9,604 bases of DNA, taken from a bacterium (GTDB lineage Bacteria; Planctomycetota; UBA11346). Below, one piece after another: positions 1-6,699 of this stretch. Location: assembly GCA_020049615.1 (NCBI GenBank), contig JAIFKN010000142.1, positions 1-9,604 on the forward strand. The letters run 5' to 3'. Each line of letters opens with the position of its first letter. Positions within the stretch are counted from its first letter, which is position 1. The notes under the pieces were generated by a model that saw nothing but the letters and a program-made list of their open reading frames with translations, was not told the origin of the DNA and did not search any database. The translations under genes and the position numbers were made by a program.

Positions 1-470
1 CCGCCGAAGAGGCCGATCTTGCCGCCCTTCACGTAGGGCGCGAGCAGATCGACGACCTTGATGCCGGTGGTCAGGATCTCGGTCTCGGGGTTCAACTCGG
101 CGAACTCCGGGGCCTTCTGATGGATGGCGCGGCGCGGGCAGGCGGCCGTCACCGGGTCGCCGTTGTCCACCACCTCGCCAAGCACGTTGAAGATGCGGCC
201 GAGGGTCTCGTCGCCCACCGGCACGCTGATCGGGGCGCCGGTGTCGCGCACGCTCTGGCCGCGGACCATGCCGTCGGTCGTCGACATGGCGACGGCGCGG
301 ACGCGGTTGCGACCGAGGTGCTGCTGGACCTCGGCGACGACCCGCGTGCTCTTGCCCGAGGCGGGATCGAGGACATCGAGTTCCAGCGCGCTGTACACGG
401 CGGGCAGCTGCTCGAACTCGGCGTCGAGGGTGGAGCCGATGACTTGGACGACGGTGCCGGTGTTGCTCAT
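1..470 (-). CDS. atpD: ATP synthase F1 subunit beta, N-terminal part (cut by window edge)
   Basis: The beta subunit carries the catalytic nucleotide sites of F1, on the cytoplasmic side of the membrane. The frame starts at ATG 470-468 and is open to the left edge, giving 156 complete codons. The N-terminal beta-barrel domain is recognisable (residues 1-80, starting [12 protein letters not shown]). It is followed by the family block [17 protein letters not shown] at 91-107 and by [18 protein letters not shown] and [10 protein letters not shown] at 121-157. The P-loop that normally follows directly (GGAGVGKT) lies just outside the window, so catalytic residues cannot be checked. The start is 22 bases after the atpG stop, with a weak purine-rich AGAGAA upstream. 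A small oddity is the segment AACPRRAIH at 109-117, where the family usually has a charged KERWPIH-like stretch. Identity is secure; only completeness is limited. Confidence 0.97.
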   Translation of the reverse strand, partial: MSNTGTVVQVIGSTLDAEFEQLPAVYSALELDVLDPASGKSTRVVAEVQQHLGRNRVRAVAMSTTDGMVRGQSVRDTGAPISVPVGDETLGRIFNVLGEVVDNGDPVTAACPRRAIHQKAPEFAELNPETEILTTGIKVVDLLAPYVKGGKIGLFG

Positions 471-492
471 GTGGTTCTCTGCGTTTCGAGGT

Positions 493-1395
493 TCAAGCCA
501 TCGCTTCGACGGCGCCAGTGATCTCCGCGATCTCCTGGGTGATCTTGCCCTGGCGACCGCGGTTGTAGACGAGGGTCAGCGACTTGACCATGTCGCCAGC
601 GGCGTCGGTGGCGTTCTTCATCGCCAGGCGGCGGGCGGCGTGCTCGGCGGCGGTGGTCTGCAGCGAGAAGGCGTAGAGCTCTGCGCGCACCGCGCGCGGC
701 ACCAGCGCCGCGAAGAGGACCTCGGGGTCCTCGTTGAAGATGTAGTCGGGCTTGGCACCGGTGGCCGGTCGGGCGCCGGACAGCGCCTTGCCGCTGCCAT
801 CATCCTCGTGCTTGGTGCCGGCAGGGAGCAGGGTCTGGGCCCGCACTTCCTGTCGACCGGCGGAGAGGAAGCGGGCGAACACGACTTCGACCAGGTCGCA
901 GGTGCCAGCAAGGAAGCTGTCGATCGCCGCGGCAGCGAGCTTCTCGCAGGCATCGTAGTTGGCCTGGCCAACGATCCTGGTGTGCGTCTCCGCGACCTCC
1001 TCGCCGAAAAACTGCAGCGTGGTCGCGCCCTTCTTGCCCAGCGCGATGAAGCGCACAGTACGGCCCTGGGCACGGTGGAACTTGGCCCGTTCCAGGGCCT
1101 TGGCCACCAGGTTGCCATTGAACGAGCCGCACAGACCGCGATCGGACGCCATCAGGTAGATGGAGACGGTCTTGACCGGGCGTTCCTTCATCAGCGGATG
1201 CTTGTCGACGTCGCTCATCGCGCCGGACAAGGCTTCCATGAGGTTGAGCAGCGTGCGCGAGAAGGGGTAGGAGGCGTTCGCCGCGTCCTGCGCCTTCTTG
1301 AGCTTCGCACTCGACACCAGTTCCATGGTGCGCGTGATCTTGCGCGTATTGGTCGCGCCCTTGCGGCGCTTGCGGATGTCGCGGAGGTTGGCCAT
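493..1395 (-). CDS. atpG: ATP synthase F1 subunit gamma
   Basis: The gamma subunit is the central rotor shaft that couples c-ring rotation to conformational change in alpha3beta3. The 300-residue product is close to the usual 285-300. Both diagnostic ends are present: the N-terminal helix [12 protein letters not shown]...[20 protein letters not shown] (1-36) and the C-terminal helix with [22 protein letters not shown] and KITQEIAEI (about 261-294). These two helices form the antiparallel coiled coil inside F1. The central fold contains [12 protein letters not shown] (about 84-95), another family signature. A Gly/Ala/Lys-rich loop around 194-214 is less conserved. The gene lies 21 bases after atpA and 22 bases before atpD. 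No good Shine-Dalgarno is visible upstream (GGCGCTCAGCCGGACC), so its translation may depend on coupling to atpA. Confidence 0.98.
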   Translation of the reverse strand: MANLRDIRKRRKGATNTRKITRTMELVSSAKLKKAQDAANASYPFSRTLLNLMEALSGAMSDVDKHPLMKERPVKTVSIYLMASDRGLCGSFNGNLVAKALERAKFHRAQGRTVRFIALGKKGATTLQFFGEEVAETHTRIVGQANYDACEKLAAAAIDSFLAGTCDLVEVVFARFLSAGRQEVRAQTLLPAGTKHEDDGSGKALSGARPATGAKPDYIFNEDPEVLFAALVPRAVRAELYAFSLQTTAAEHAARRLAMKNATDAAGDMVKSLTLVYNRGRQGKITQEIAEITGAVEAMA

Positions 1396-1416
1396 GGGTC
1401 GGTCCGGCTGAGCGCC

Positions 1417-3012
1417 TTACTTGGCCTTTTCCTTGAACAACGTGCGGAAGCGCTTGGTCGCGTCCTTGACCCGCGTGTCGATCTCGGGGCTGAACTCGCG
1501 CGCCTTGGCCAGCTCGGCCAGCACCGTGGCGTGCTCGGTGTGCATGAACTTGATGTAGTCGGCCTCGAAGGCGCCGACCTGCTCGATCTCGACGTCGTCG
1601 AGCATGCCTTCACCGGCGCCCTTGATGACCAGGACCTGGTCGATCACGTCCATCGGTGCGGCCTGGCCCTGCTTGAGCAGTTCGACCATGCGCGCGCCGC
1701 GGTCGAGCTGGCGCTGGGTCGCCGGGTCGAGCTCGGTGCCGAGCTGCGAGAAGGCCTCCAGCTCGCGGTAGGCCGCGAGGTCGAGCCGGAGCGTACCGGC
1801 GATCTTCTTCATCGCCTTGATCTGGGCGTTGCCGCCGACGCGCGACACCGAGATGCCGACGTCGACCGCGGGGCGCTGGCCGGCGTTGAACAGGTCGGGC
1901 TGCAGGTAGATCTGCCCGTCGGTGATCGAGATCACGTTGGTCGGGATGTAGGCCGACACTTCGCCTTCCTGCGTCTCGATGACCGGGAACGCGGTGAGCG
2001 AGCCGCCACCAAGCTTGTCGGAGATCTTGGCCGCGCGCTCGAGCAGGCGCGAGTGCAGGTAGAACACGTCGCCGGGGTAGGCTTCGCGGCCGGGTGGGCG
2101 GCGCAGCAGCAGCGACATCTCGCGATAGGCGGCGGCCTGCTTCGACAGGTCGTCGTAGGCGCAGAAGGTGGCGAAGCCACGGCCGCCGTCCTTGACCGGG
2201 CACTGCACGTACTTGCCGTCGACCAGCTTCGGTTGCCCGTTCTCGTGCAACCAGGTGTTGTACATGAAGTACTCGGCCATGGCCGCGCCGGAGTAGGGCG
2301 CAAGGTACTGCATCGGGGCGGGCTGCGAGGCGCTGGCATCGATGACGATGGTGTAGGCCATCGCGCCTACGGCTTCGAGCTGCTTGACGATGGCGGACAC
2401 CGTCGACTGCTTCTGGCCGATGGCGACGTAGACGCAGACGACGCCCTTGCCCTTCTGGTTGATGATGGTGTCGACGCAGATCGCGGTCTTGCCGGTCTTG
2501 CGGTCACCGATGATCAGCTCGCGCTGGCCGCGGCCCACCGGGATCATCGCGTCGATGCACTTCAGGCCGGTCTGCAGCGGCTCGTGCACGCTGCGGCGGT
2601 CGGCCAGGCCGGGCGCCGGGCTTTCGACGCGGCGGGTGCCCTCGTTCTTGATCGGGCCCTTGCCATCGAGCGGACGGCCGAGCGCGTCGACCACGCGGCC
2701 AAGCAGAGCCTGGCCGACCGGCACCTCCAGCACGCGCTTGGTGCGGCGGGCGATCATGCCCTCCTTGAGCGTGACGTAGTCGCCGAGCACCACGGTGCCG
2801 ACCACGCCCTCTTCGAGGTTGAGGGCCAGGCCGAAGGCGCCATTCTCGAACTCGACCATTTCGCCGGCCATGACCCCGGAGAGGCCGGTGATGCGGGCGA
2901 TGCCGTCACCGACCATCACCACGGTACCGACCTCGTCGACCACCGGCTGGGCGCCATAGCCCGCCAGCTGGTTGCGGATCACGCTGGACATCTCATCGGC
3001 GCGGATCTTCAT
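1417..3012 (-). CDS. atpA: ATP synthase F1 subunit alpha (with about 26-residue insertion)
   Basis: The alpha subunit forms the F1 hexamer with beta and holds the non-catalytic nucleotide sites. I place the start at ATG 3012-3010. It gives 531 residues beginning [13 protein letters not shown], which aligns with the E. coli MQLNSTEISELIK start, and an AAGGAG lies 11 bases upstream. An in-frame GTG at 3036 would add eight residues and overlap atpH by 16 bases; I regard it as less likely. Walker A is GDRKTGKT at 169-176, the same positions as in E. coli. YDDLSKQ gives the Walker B aspartates at 287-288, [29 protein letters not shown] follows, and the arginine finger is in SVSRVGG (R391). Between EYFMY and YDD there are about 36 residues instead of about 10, an in-frame insertion of about 26 (about 253-278). 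A loop after LLERAAK is 11 residues shorter than in E. coli. All core motifs are intact, so it should be functional. Confidence 0.98.
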   Translation of the reverse strand: MKIRADEMSSVIRNQLAGYGAQPVVDEVGTVVMVGDGIARITGLSGVMAGEMVEFENGAFGLALNLEEGVVGTVVLGDYVTLKEGMIARRTKRVLEVPVGQALLGRVVDALGRPLDGKGPIKNEGTRRVESPAPGLADRRSVHEPLQTGLKCIDAMIPVGRGQRELIIGDRKTGKTAICVDTIINQKGKGVVCVYVAIGQKQSTVSAIVKQLEAVGAMAYTIVIDASASQPAPMQYLAPYSGAAMAEYFMYNTWLHENGQPKLVDGKYVQCPVKDGGRGFATFCAYDDLSKQAAAYREMSLLLRRPPGREAYPGDVFYLHSRLLERAAKISDKLGGGSLTAFPVIETQEGEVSAYIPTNVISITDGQIYLQPDLFNAGQRPAVDVGISVSRVGGNAQIKAMKKIAGTLRLDLAAYRELEAFSQLGTELDPATQRQLDRGARMVELLKQGQAAPMDVIDQVLVIKGAGEGMLDDVEIEQVGAFEADYIKFMHTEHATVLAELAKAREFSPEIDTRVKDATKRFRTLFKEKAK

Positions 3013-3020
3013 CACAGAGG

Positions 3021-3572
3021 TCACTCCTTCGCCCACAGCGCATCGCTGATGGGCGCATTGATCATGCGGTTGTGCATCTCGCGAAGCTGACGCTTCACGC
3101 TGGCATCGACGAGTCGGTCGCCGACGCGGACGGTGGCCCCGCCGATCAGGGCGGGATTGACGACGACGGTGACGACCGCCTTGCCGCCGACCGCGGCGGT
3201 CAGGCGGGCTTCGAGATCGCCCTGCAGCGGACGGGCGCTGACCACGCGGACGCGCACCAATCCGGCGGCGTTCTCGGCGCGACGGACGGCCTCGCGCAGA
3301 ATGGCGGGAGCCTCGGCCAGGCGGTTGCGGTCGACCAGCAGGCGCAGCAGGTCGATGACCTCGCGCGGCTGGCCGCCAAGCACGGCGGCAAGCGCCTCCT
3401 TGGCGCGCGACTTGCCGATGCGCGGATCGTCGAGCGAGGCGAGCGCGGCGGGGGTCAGCGCATCAGCCAGGGCGCGGCAGCTCTCGACCACGGCCTGTTC
3501 GACGCCGCGGCTCTGCGCGACCTCCAGCAGGCCCTGGGCATAGACGCCGGGAACGGTGGCGGGGGTGGCCAT
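3021..3572 (-). CDS. atpH: ATP synthase F1 subunit delta (OSCP-type stator subunit)
   Basis: The delta subunit sits on top of F1 and joins it to the b-subunit peripheral stalk. The 183-residue product matches the usual 175-185. The N-terminal helical domain begins [19 protein letters not shown], corresponding to the family's A.RYA.AL...A pattern. The C-terminal region has [11 protein letters not shown] (106-116), then [28 protein letters not shown] (about 136-163). The latter is the hallmark delta/OSCP motif (D..LIGG..I.IGD.V.D.S...RL). The ATG is three bases after the atpF stop (TAG-CTC-ATG) and no Shine-Dalgarno is obvious, so reinitiation after atpF is likely. Sequence of this family is poorly conserved in general, but the motif and the operon position make the call firm. 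Confidence 0.96.
   Translation of the reverse strand: MATPATVPGVYAQGLLEVAQSRGVEQAVVESCRALADALTPAALASLDDPRIGKSRAKEALAAVLGGQPREVIDLLRLLVDRNRLAEAPAILREAVRRAENAAGLVRVRVVSARPLQGDLEARLTAAVGGKAVVTVVVNPALIGGATVRVGDRLVDASVKRQLREMHNRMINAPISDALWAKE
3024..3029 (-). promoter_or_regulatory. Shine-Dalgarno of atpA, inside the end of atpH
   Basis: The minus strand reads GGCGAAGGAGTGACCTC here. AAGGAG overlaps the last codons of atpH, whose TGA is at 3023-3021, and sits 11 bases before ATG 3012-3010. If the upstream GTG at 3036 were the start, this ribosome site would lie inside the gene, so it favours the shorter atpA. It also suggests atpH-atpA translational coupling. Confidence 0.7.
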
Positions 3573-3575
3573 GAG

Positions 3576-4085
3576 CTAGCGCTTGCCCGCCGCTTCGTAG
3601 GCGTCGATGGCCTGCTTGACCAGTTCGCCCTGGCGGGCGTCGTCAAGCCGCTGGCCGATGATCTTGGCGGCGACGTCGGTGGCGATGTCGGCAACCTCCT
3701 GGCGCAGGTGGACGATGGCGGCGTGGCGCGCCGCCTCGATGTCCTGCAGGGCGCGCTGGCGCATCGCCTCGACCTCGGCCCGCCCCTTCTCGACCAACGC
3801 ATCCTTCGACTGCTCGGCCTCCATGCGCACCCGCGTCATCGTCTGGGTGGTCTGGTCCTCGGTGGCGCGGATGCGCCGTTCGAGGTCGGCCTGCAGGGCC
3901 TTGGCCTTGGCGTTCAGGCTCTCGGCCTCGTCAAGCTGCGCCTTGATCCTCGCATCGCGGGCGTCCACCGCCGTGATGATCGCCGACACGCCGAAGCGGT
4001 AGATGACCACCACGAAGGCGACGAACGCGACGAACGACCAGACGAAGCTGGCGGCATGGTCGAAAATGAAGGCGCTGATGTCCAC
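3576..4085 (-). CDS. atpF: ATP synthase F0 subunit b
   Basis: Subunit b is the membrane-anchored peripheral stalk that holds F1 against rotation. The 169-residue product has one N-terminal membrane helix (about 11-29, FVWSFVAFVAFVVVIY), followed by a long charged helix (about 35-155) rich in Ala, Glu, Arg and Gln with no prolines, as expected for the b dimer coiled coil. The C-terminal segment AAKIIGQRLDDARQGELVKQAID fits the delta-binding end. The start is GTG at 4085-4083, supported by GGAG at 4095-4092 with a six-base spacer; no earlier in-frame start has such support. Only one b gene is present, with no b' paralogue next to it, so a b2 homodimer is expected. It lies 42 bases after atpE, the largest gap in the operon. 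Confidence 0.96.
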   Translation of the reverse strand: MDISAFIFDHAASFVWSFVAFVAFVVVIYRFGVSAIITAVDARDARIKAQLDEAESLNAKAKALQADLERRIRATEDQTTQTMTRVRMEAEQSKDALVEKGRAEVEAMRQRALQDIEAARHAAIVHLRQEVADIATDVAAKIIGQRLDDARQGELVKQAIDAYEAAGKR

Positions 4086-4127
4086 GGCGGGCTCCAGGCT
4101 GGCGTGCGGGTGTCGGCTAGCCGGAGA

Positions 4128-4433
4128 TCACTTGAGGAACACGACCACCAGGGCGAACACCATGGCGATCAGGGCGAGGCCTTCGATGAAGGCGATGCCG
4201 AGGATCATGGTGCCCTTGAGGTTCGAGCCCTGCTCCGGCTGGCGGGCCATGCCCGAGAGCGCGGCGGCGGCAGTCAGGCCGATGCCGACACCCGCACCGC
4301 CGGCGGCGATGCCGAAGGCGATGCCGGCGCCGAGGGGCGAGAAGGACGCGGCCTGGGCGACGGCGGTGGCAGCCGGCTCGGCAGCGGTGGCGGCCTGGGC
4401 GACGGCGTTGACGACGGTGGAGAGGTCTGACAT
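4128..4433 (-). CDS. atpE: ATP synthase F0 subunit c, with alanine-rich N-terminal extension
   Basis: Subunit c forms the rotating proton-carrying ring of F0. The 101-residue product is longer than the usual 70-90. Helix 1 is about 33-60 and contains the glycine-rich packing motif GGAGVGIG (45-52). The cytoplasmic loop is ARQPE (63-67), and helix 2 is about 75-99 with the ion-binding carboxylate E84 in GIAFIEGLAL. The E84-Gly-Leu context, without the Glu-Ser/Thr pair typical of Na+ rings, suggests H+ use. The extra part is residues 1-32, which is Ala/Thr/Val/Gln-rich and holds AVAQAA twice, 14 residues apart. It is not clearly a signal peptide (weak hydrophobic core, acidic Glu19). ATG 4433 is preceded by GGAG with a six-base spacer, and there is no alternative ATG/GTG/TTG before helix 1, so the extension is probably translated. 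Confidence 0.96.
   Translation of the reverse strand: MSDLSTVVNAVAQAATAAEPAATAVAQAASFSPLGAGIAFGIAAGGAGVGIGLTAAAALSGMARQPEQGSNLKGTMILGIAFIEGLALIAMVFALVVVFLK
4348..4407. repeat. 18-bp direct repeat inside atpE
   Basis: The plus-strand sequence GCGGCCTGGGCGACGGCG occurs at 4348-4365 and again at 4390-4407, exactly identical and offset by 42 bases (14 codons). On the minus strand both copies encode AVAQAA in the N-terminal extension of subunit c. The match at the DNA level and the in-frame offset suggest a short tandem duplication within the extension. Confidence 0.8.
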
Positions 4434-4449
4434 GGGAGGCTCCGGGGGA

Positions 4450-5535
4450 TCAGTGTTCCGGGTGCATCGAGGATCCGATGAACACCGCGGTCAGCAGGGT
4501 GAAGACGTAGGCCTGGATGAAGGCGACGAGGAGTTCGAGGAAGAAGATGGCGAAGGCGAGCAGCACGCCGAAGCCGCTCATGCCCACGGCCAGGGCGCCG
4601 AGATCGGGCCGGGCCGAATGGATGATCAGGCCCAGGCTGCAGAAGGCGAGCAGCACGGTGTGGCCGGCGAACATGTTGGCGAAGAGACGGATGGCCAGCG
4701 CGACCGGCTTGATCAGCAGGCCGAGCAGTTCGATGCCCGCGAGCATCAGCCAGATCAGCAGGTCGGCCGGCTTGGTGCTGAAGTGCACCGGCACCAGGTT
4801 GATCCAGAACTTCGCCACGCCCTGCTCCTTCATGCCGAAGAACAGCATGCAGAACAGCGTGGTGATGGCGAAGGCGGCGGTGACCGCGATGTTGCCGGTG
4901 GCGGTGCCGGTGCCGGGGATCAGACCGATCAGGTTGCAGGCCAGGATGGCGAGGAAGATCGAGGCGAAGTGCGGCACCCACCCTTCGGGGTGATGCTTGA
5001 AATTCGGCCGCACGATGTCGTCGCGGACGAACAGGGTGATCGCCTCCAGCATGTGCTGGATGCGGCCGACCGGCTTCAGCTGGTCGGGCTTGCGGCGGGC
5101 GAAGCCGAGCAGGGCGATGGCGACCAGGACCAGGGCGACGCTGCCCCAGAAGATCTGCTGGTTCAGCCAGGACAGCGACTGCGGCAGCGAACCGAGGGCC
5201 GACTTGTGGTCGGCCAGGGCCATGGCCCTGGCGAGCGGCTCGGCGCCCTCGCCACCGGCCTTGGCCGTCGCCCAGCCGATGTACGGCGCGCCATCGGCGG
5301 CGGCCAGCTTGTCCGGGTAGGAGTGCTGGTAGTAGTCGAGGTTCTTCTTGGCGTAGCCGGCGAGGTCGAAGATCAGCAGCGGCTTGCCGTGCAACGGCTC
5401 CCACGCCGGATACGGCATGTTGTGATGCGAGATCGCGGCGGCGAAATCGAAGCCGGCATGGGCGGCGGCGGGCGCGGCGCCCCCGCTGGCGTGGACCTCG
5501 ACAGCGTGATCGGCGACGGGAGTCGTCTCAGGCAC
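4450..5535 (-). CDS. atpB: ATP synthase F0 subunit a, with long N-terminal domain
   Basis: Subunit a forms the two proton half-channels beside the c-ring. The 361-residue product is much longer than the roughly 270 of E. coli. The membrane core is complete: helix 1 about 128-145, a second hydrophobic segment about 188-207 (NLIGLIPG at 201-208), a third about 214-234, then IELLGLLIKPVALAIRLFANMFAGH with the essential arginine R283. Helices at 292-306 and 322-355 follow, ending in ELLVAFIQAYVFTLLTAVFI. The first 125 residues hold an Ala/His-rich start (10-40) and a soluble-looking stretch (about 40-120). They would lie on the outer face of the membrane if topology matches E. coli. The start is GTG 5535-5533, preceded by GAGGAG with a seven-base spacer, and it overlaps the upstream stop by eight bases. 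Identity is secure; the role of the extension is unknown. Confidence 0.97.
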   Translation of the reverse strand: MPETTPVADHAVEVHASGGAAPAAAHAGFDFAAAISHHNMPYPAWEPLHGKPLLIFDLAGYAKKNLDYYQHSYPDKLAAADGAPYIGWATAKAGGEGAEPLARAMALADHKSALGSLPQSLSWLNQQIFWGSVALVLVAIALLGFARRKPDQLKPVGRIQHMLEAITLFVRDDIVRPNFKHHPEGWVPHFASIFLAILACNLIGLIPGTGTATGNIAVTAAFAITTLFCMLFFGMKEQGVAKFWINLVPVHFSTKPADLLIWLMLAGIELLGLLIKPVALAIRLFANMFAGHTVLLAFCSLGLIIHSARPDLGALAVGMSGFGVLLAFAIFFLELLVAFIQAYVFTLLTAVFIGSSMHPEH

Positions 5536-5827
5536 GGACTCGCTCCTCGGTGGGGGTGCGCAACGTGCGGAGCAGATGGCGCGCGTCCAGGGCCAATCCG
5601 CCGATCATGACCACTGCTGCACCAGCCAGGCCGGAGAGCAGATCCTGCGGCCAGCGCAGATGCAGCAGCACGGCGATGCCTGCCAGCCCGCCCAGGCGCA
5701 GCATCAGGGCGCACATCTGTCCGGCAAGGCAGGCGCCGAGGCTGCCGCGCACGGTCATGCGCGCGAGCAGGCCAGCGACGGCGGCCACCAGCAGGGCGAG
5801 ACCGAGGGCGGCGATCACGGCACTCAT
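5528..5827 (-). CDS. AtpI/AtpR-like small membrane protein of the ATP synthase operon
   Basis: This 99-residue protein is predicted to be integral membrane, with hydrophobic segments at about 3-22, 33-56 and 64-82, an arginine (R44) at the head of one helix (ALMLRLGGLAGIAVLL), and a basic C-terminal tail (88-99). It occupies the place of atpI between atpZ and atpB. Its C-terminal two thirds resembles the AtpI pattern (a charged residue followed by two hydrophobic helices), but it is shorter than E. coli AtpI (about 126 residues, four helices) and close in size to AtpR of Na+-type N-ATPase operons. AtpI-like proteins are thought to help assemble the c-ring. ATG 5827 overlaps the atpZ stop as ATGA and has GAGG seven bases upstream. 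The same frame stays open upstream to 6307, but that part runs antisense through the intergenic region and rplS and is not credible as coding. The family assignment is inference. Confidence 0.8.
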   Translation of the reverse strand: MSAVIAALGLALLVAAVAGLLARMTVRGSLGACLAGQMCALMLRLGGLAGIAVLLHLRWPQDLLSGLAGAAVVMIGGLALDARHLLRTLRTPTEERVRA

Positions 5828-6033
5828 CGCTTCGCCTCGCGCACCATGTGGTAGACGCCGGCGGCGGTGAAGATCACGCCCAGCACGAGGGTCCACAACG
5901 GCAGCGTGCCGGCGGCCCGGTCGACCAGCCAGCCAGCGCCAAAACCGACGATCACGCCGGACAACGGGAGGTAGCCGGCGGAGGCGCCGGCGAAGGGATT
6001 GCTTGGCTTGGGTTCGGTTGTCACGGCGGGCAC
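5824..6033 (-). CDS. atpZ: AtpZ-like protein, first gene of the ATP synthase operon
   Basis: This 69-residue protein matches the short AtpZ/ATPase_gene1 family found at the head of many F-type operons and linked to ATP synthase assembly or Mg2+/Ca2+ handling. It has a short polar N-terminus (1-15), a membrane helix about 20-37 with the family-like GFGAGWLVDR (30-39), a turn at LPLW (44-47), a second helix about 47-63, and a basic end VREAKR. The start is taken as GTG 6033-6031. Support is weak: AAGG lies about 13 bases upstream, and GTG 6024 (three codons in) is possible. An ATG just upstream (6042-6044) is in another frame and soon stops. It overlaps the next gene by four bases (ATGA), so the two are probably coupled. 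Confidence 0.82.
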   Translation of the reverse strand: MPAVTTEPKPSNPFAGASAGYLPLSGVIVGFGAGWLVDRAAGTLPLWTLVLGVIFTAAGVYHMVREAKR

Positions 6034-6097
6034 GGCGAGGCCATGACCTTGGGCGAGCCGGTTGGACAGTCAAGAACAGCAGCGACGACGTGCGGAA

Positions 6098-6114
6098 GAT
6101 GCATGATATGCATC
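6098..6114. promoter_or_regulatory. Candidate operator dyad in the atp/rplS divergent region
   Basis: GATGCAT-GAT-ATGCATC is a perfect 7-bp inverted repeat around a 3-base centre. It is strikingly AT-rich for this GC-rich window. Because ATGCAT is itself self-complementary, each half is also a palindrome. It overlaps a possible minus-strand -10 element (TATCAT, complement of 6103-6108) about 65 bases upstream of atpZ, although I find no convincing -35 to go with it. A regulator site controlling the atp operon, and perhaps rplS, is a reasonable guess; no regulator is identified. Confidence 0.4.
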
Positions 6115-6157
6115 CGAGCAACACACGATCCCGAGGAGCCGGGAAAGATCGCCATGG

Positions 6158-6184
6158 TTGACAGACAGCGGGCCGTCGTAAAGT
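6158..6184 (+). promoter_or_regulatory. Candidate sigma70-type promoter of rplS
   Basis: TTGACA, a perfect -35 consensus, is at 6158-6163, and TAAAGT (4 of 6 to TATAAT) is at 6179-6184 with a 15-base spacer, slightly short of the ideal 17. Transcription would begin near 6190, giving a leader of about 30 bases before rplS. A perfect TTGACA is rare by chance in such GC-rich sequence, and its position just upstream of rplS fits. Confidence 0.5.
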
Positions 6185-6220
6185 CCCGCCCCTCATCAAA
6201 GCGGAAGCAGCGGAGCCAAC

Positions 6221-6598
6221 ATGAACCTGATCGATCTCGCCACCAAGTCGTCGCTGCGCAAGGAGCCCCTGGGCGACTTCAAGGTCGGCGACACCGTCGA
6301 CGTCCATGTCAAGATCAAGGAGGGCGACAAGGAGCGCATCCAGATCTTCAACGGCACGGTCATCGCCCGCGGCCGCGGCCAGGGCAGCATCAACGCCTCC
6401 TTCACCGTCCGCCGCATCGTCTCAGGCGAGGGCGTCGAGCGCACCTGGCCGACCAACAGCCCGCGCCTGGCCAAGGTCGAGGTGGTCCGCGCCGGCCGCG
6501 TCCGCCGCGCCAAGCTCTACTACCTGCGCGGACGGGTCGGGAAGTCGACCAAGGTCAAGGAACTGCTTGAGGCCGAAGCCGCTCCCGCCAAGGCCTGA
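6221..6598 (+). CDS. rplS: 50S ribosomal protein L19
   Basis: L19 is a large-subunit ribosomal protein located at the interface with the 30S subunit. The 125-residue product (family usually about 115-125) has the typical layout: the N-terminal helix and [17 protein letters not shown] (16-32), the beta core with [15 protein letters not shown] (39-53), the family signature [14 protein letters not shown] (61-74), and the C-terminal block [29 protein letters not shown] (about 79-107). An Ala/Glu/Lys tail ends it. ATG 6221 is preceded by GGAG at 6212-6215 with a five-base spacer. In many bacteria rplS follows rpsP-rimM-trmD; here it stands alone, transcribed away from the atp operon, with its own candidate promoter and a hairpin after the stop. 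It is therefore probably monocistronic. Confidence 0.98.
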   Translation: MNLIDLATKSSLRKEPLGDFKVGDTVDVHVKIKEGDKERIQIFNGTVIARGRGQGSINASFTVRRIVSGEGVERTWPTNSPRLAKVEVVRAGRVRRAKLYYLRGRVGKSTKVKELLEAEAAPAKA

Positions 6599-6625
6599 GT
6601 CCGGATCCATTCCGATCCGATCCAC

Positions 6626-6653
6626 GGAACCCCGGGCGAACGCCCGGGGTTCC
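6626..6653 (+). terminator. Strong hairpin after rplS, likely terminator
   Basis: GGAACCCCGGGCG and CGCCCGGGGTTCC form a 13-bp perfect inverted repeat around AA; in RNA this is probably an 11-bp stem with a CGAACG loop. It begins 27 bases after the rplS stop and lies 46 bases past the stop of the converging HD-domain gene, so it may serve both strands. The downstream run is only TGCGTTTC on the plus strand and there is no T-run on the other, so intrinsic termination would be imperfect. Confidence 0.75.
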
Positions 6654-6699
6654 TGCGTTTCATCCCGTCCCTGGCCCGCAAGCGGCCCGCTTCCCAGGT

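Noticed and set aside
124..3090. A 988-codon open frame on the plus strand, opposite atpD, atpG and atpA
   Set aside because: It is antisense to three certain genes. Its product is rich in His, Asp, Arg, Val, Gly and Ala with no domain pattern, as expected from the complement of high-GC codons. No ribosome site or conserved motif supports it.
3072..4430. A 452-codon plus-strand frame opposite atpH, atpF and atpE
   Set aside because: Same composition artefact antisense to three recognised ATP synthase genes; it continues across the gene boundaries without any start signal.
4003..5610. A 535-codon plus-strand frame opposite atpE and atpB
   Set aside because: It is antisense to atpE and atpB and is very rich in Glu, Gly, Asp and Gln, as expected from the complement of hydrophobic membrane codons.
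6068..6073. TTGACT on the minus strand as a -35 element of the atp operon
   Set aside because: No acceptable -10 hexamer lies 15-19 bases downstream (the sequence there is AAGGTC), and a start there would leave almost no leader before atpZ.
5828..6307. Upstream continuation of the AtpI-like gene to 6307, giving a 259-residue product
   Set aside because: It would overlap atpZ in another frame, cross the intergenic region and run antisense into rplS. The membrane protein begins naturally at ATG 5827, with an ATGA overlap and a GAGG ribosome site.
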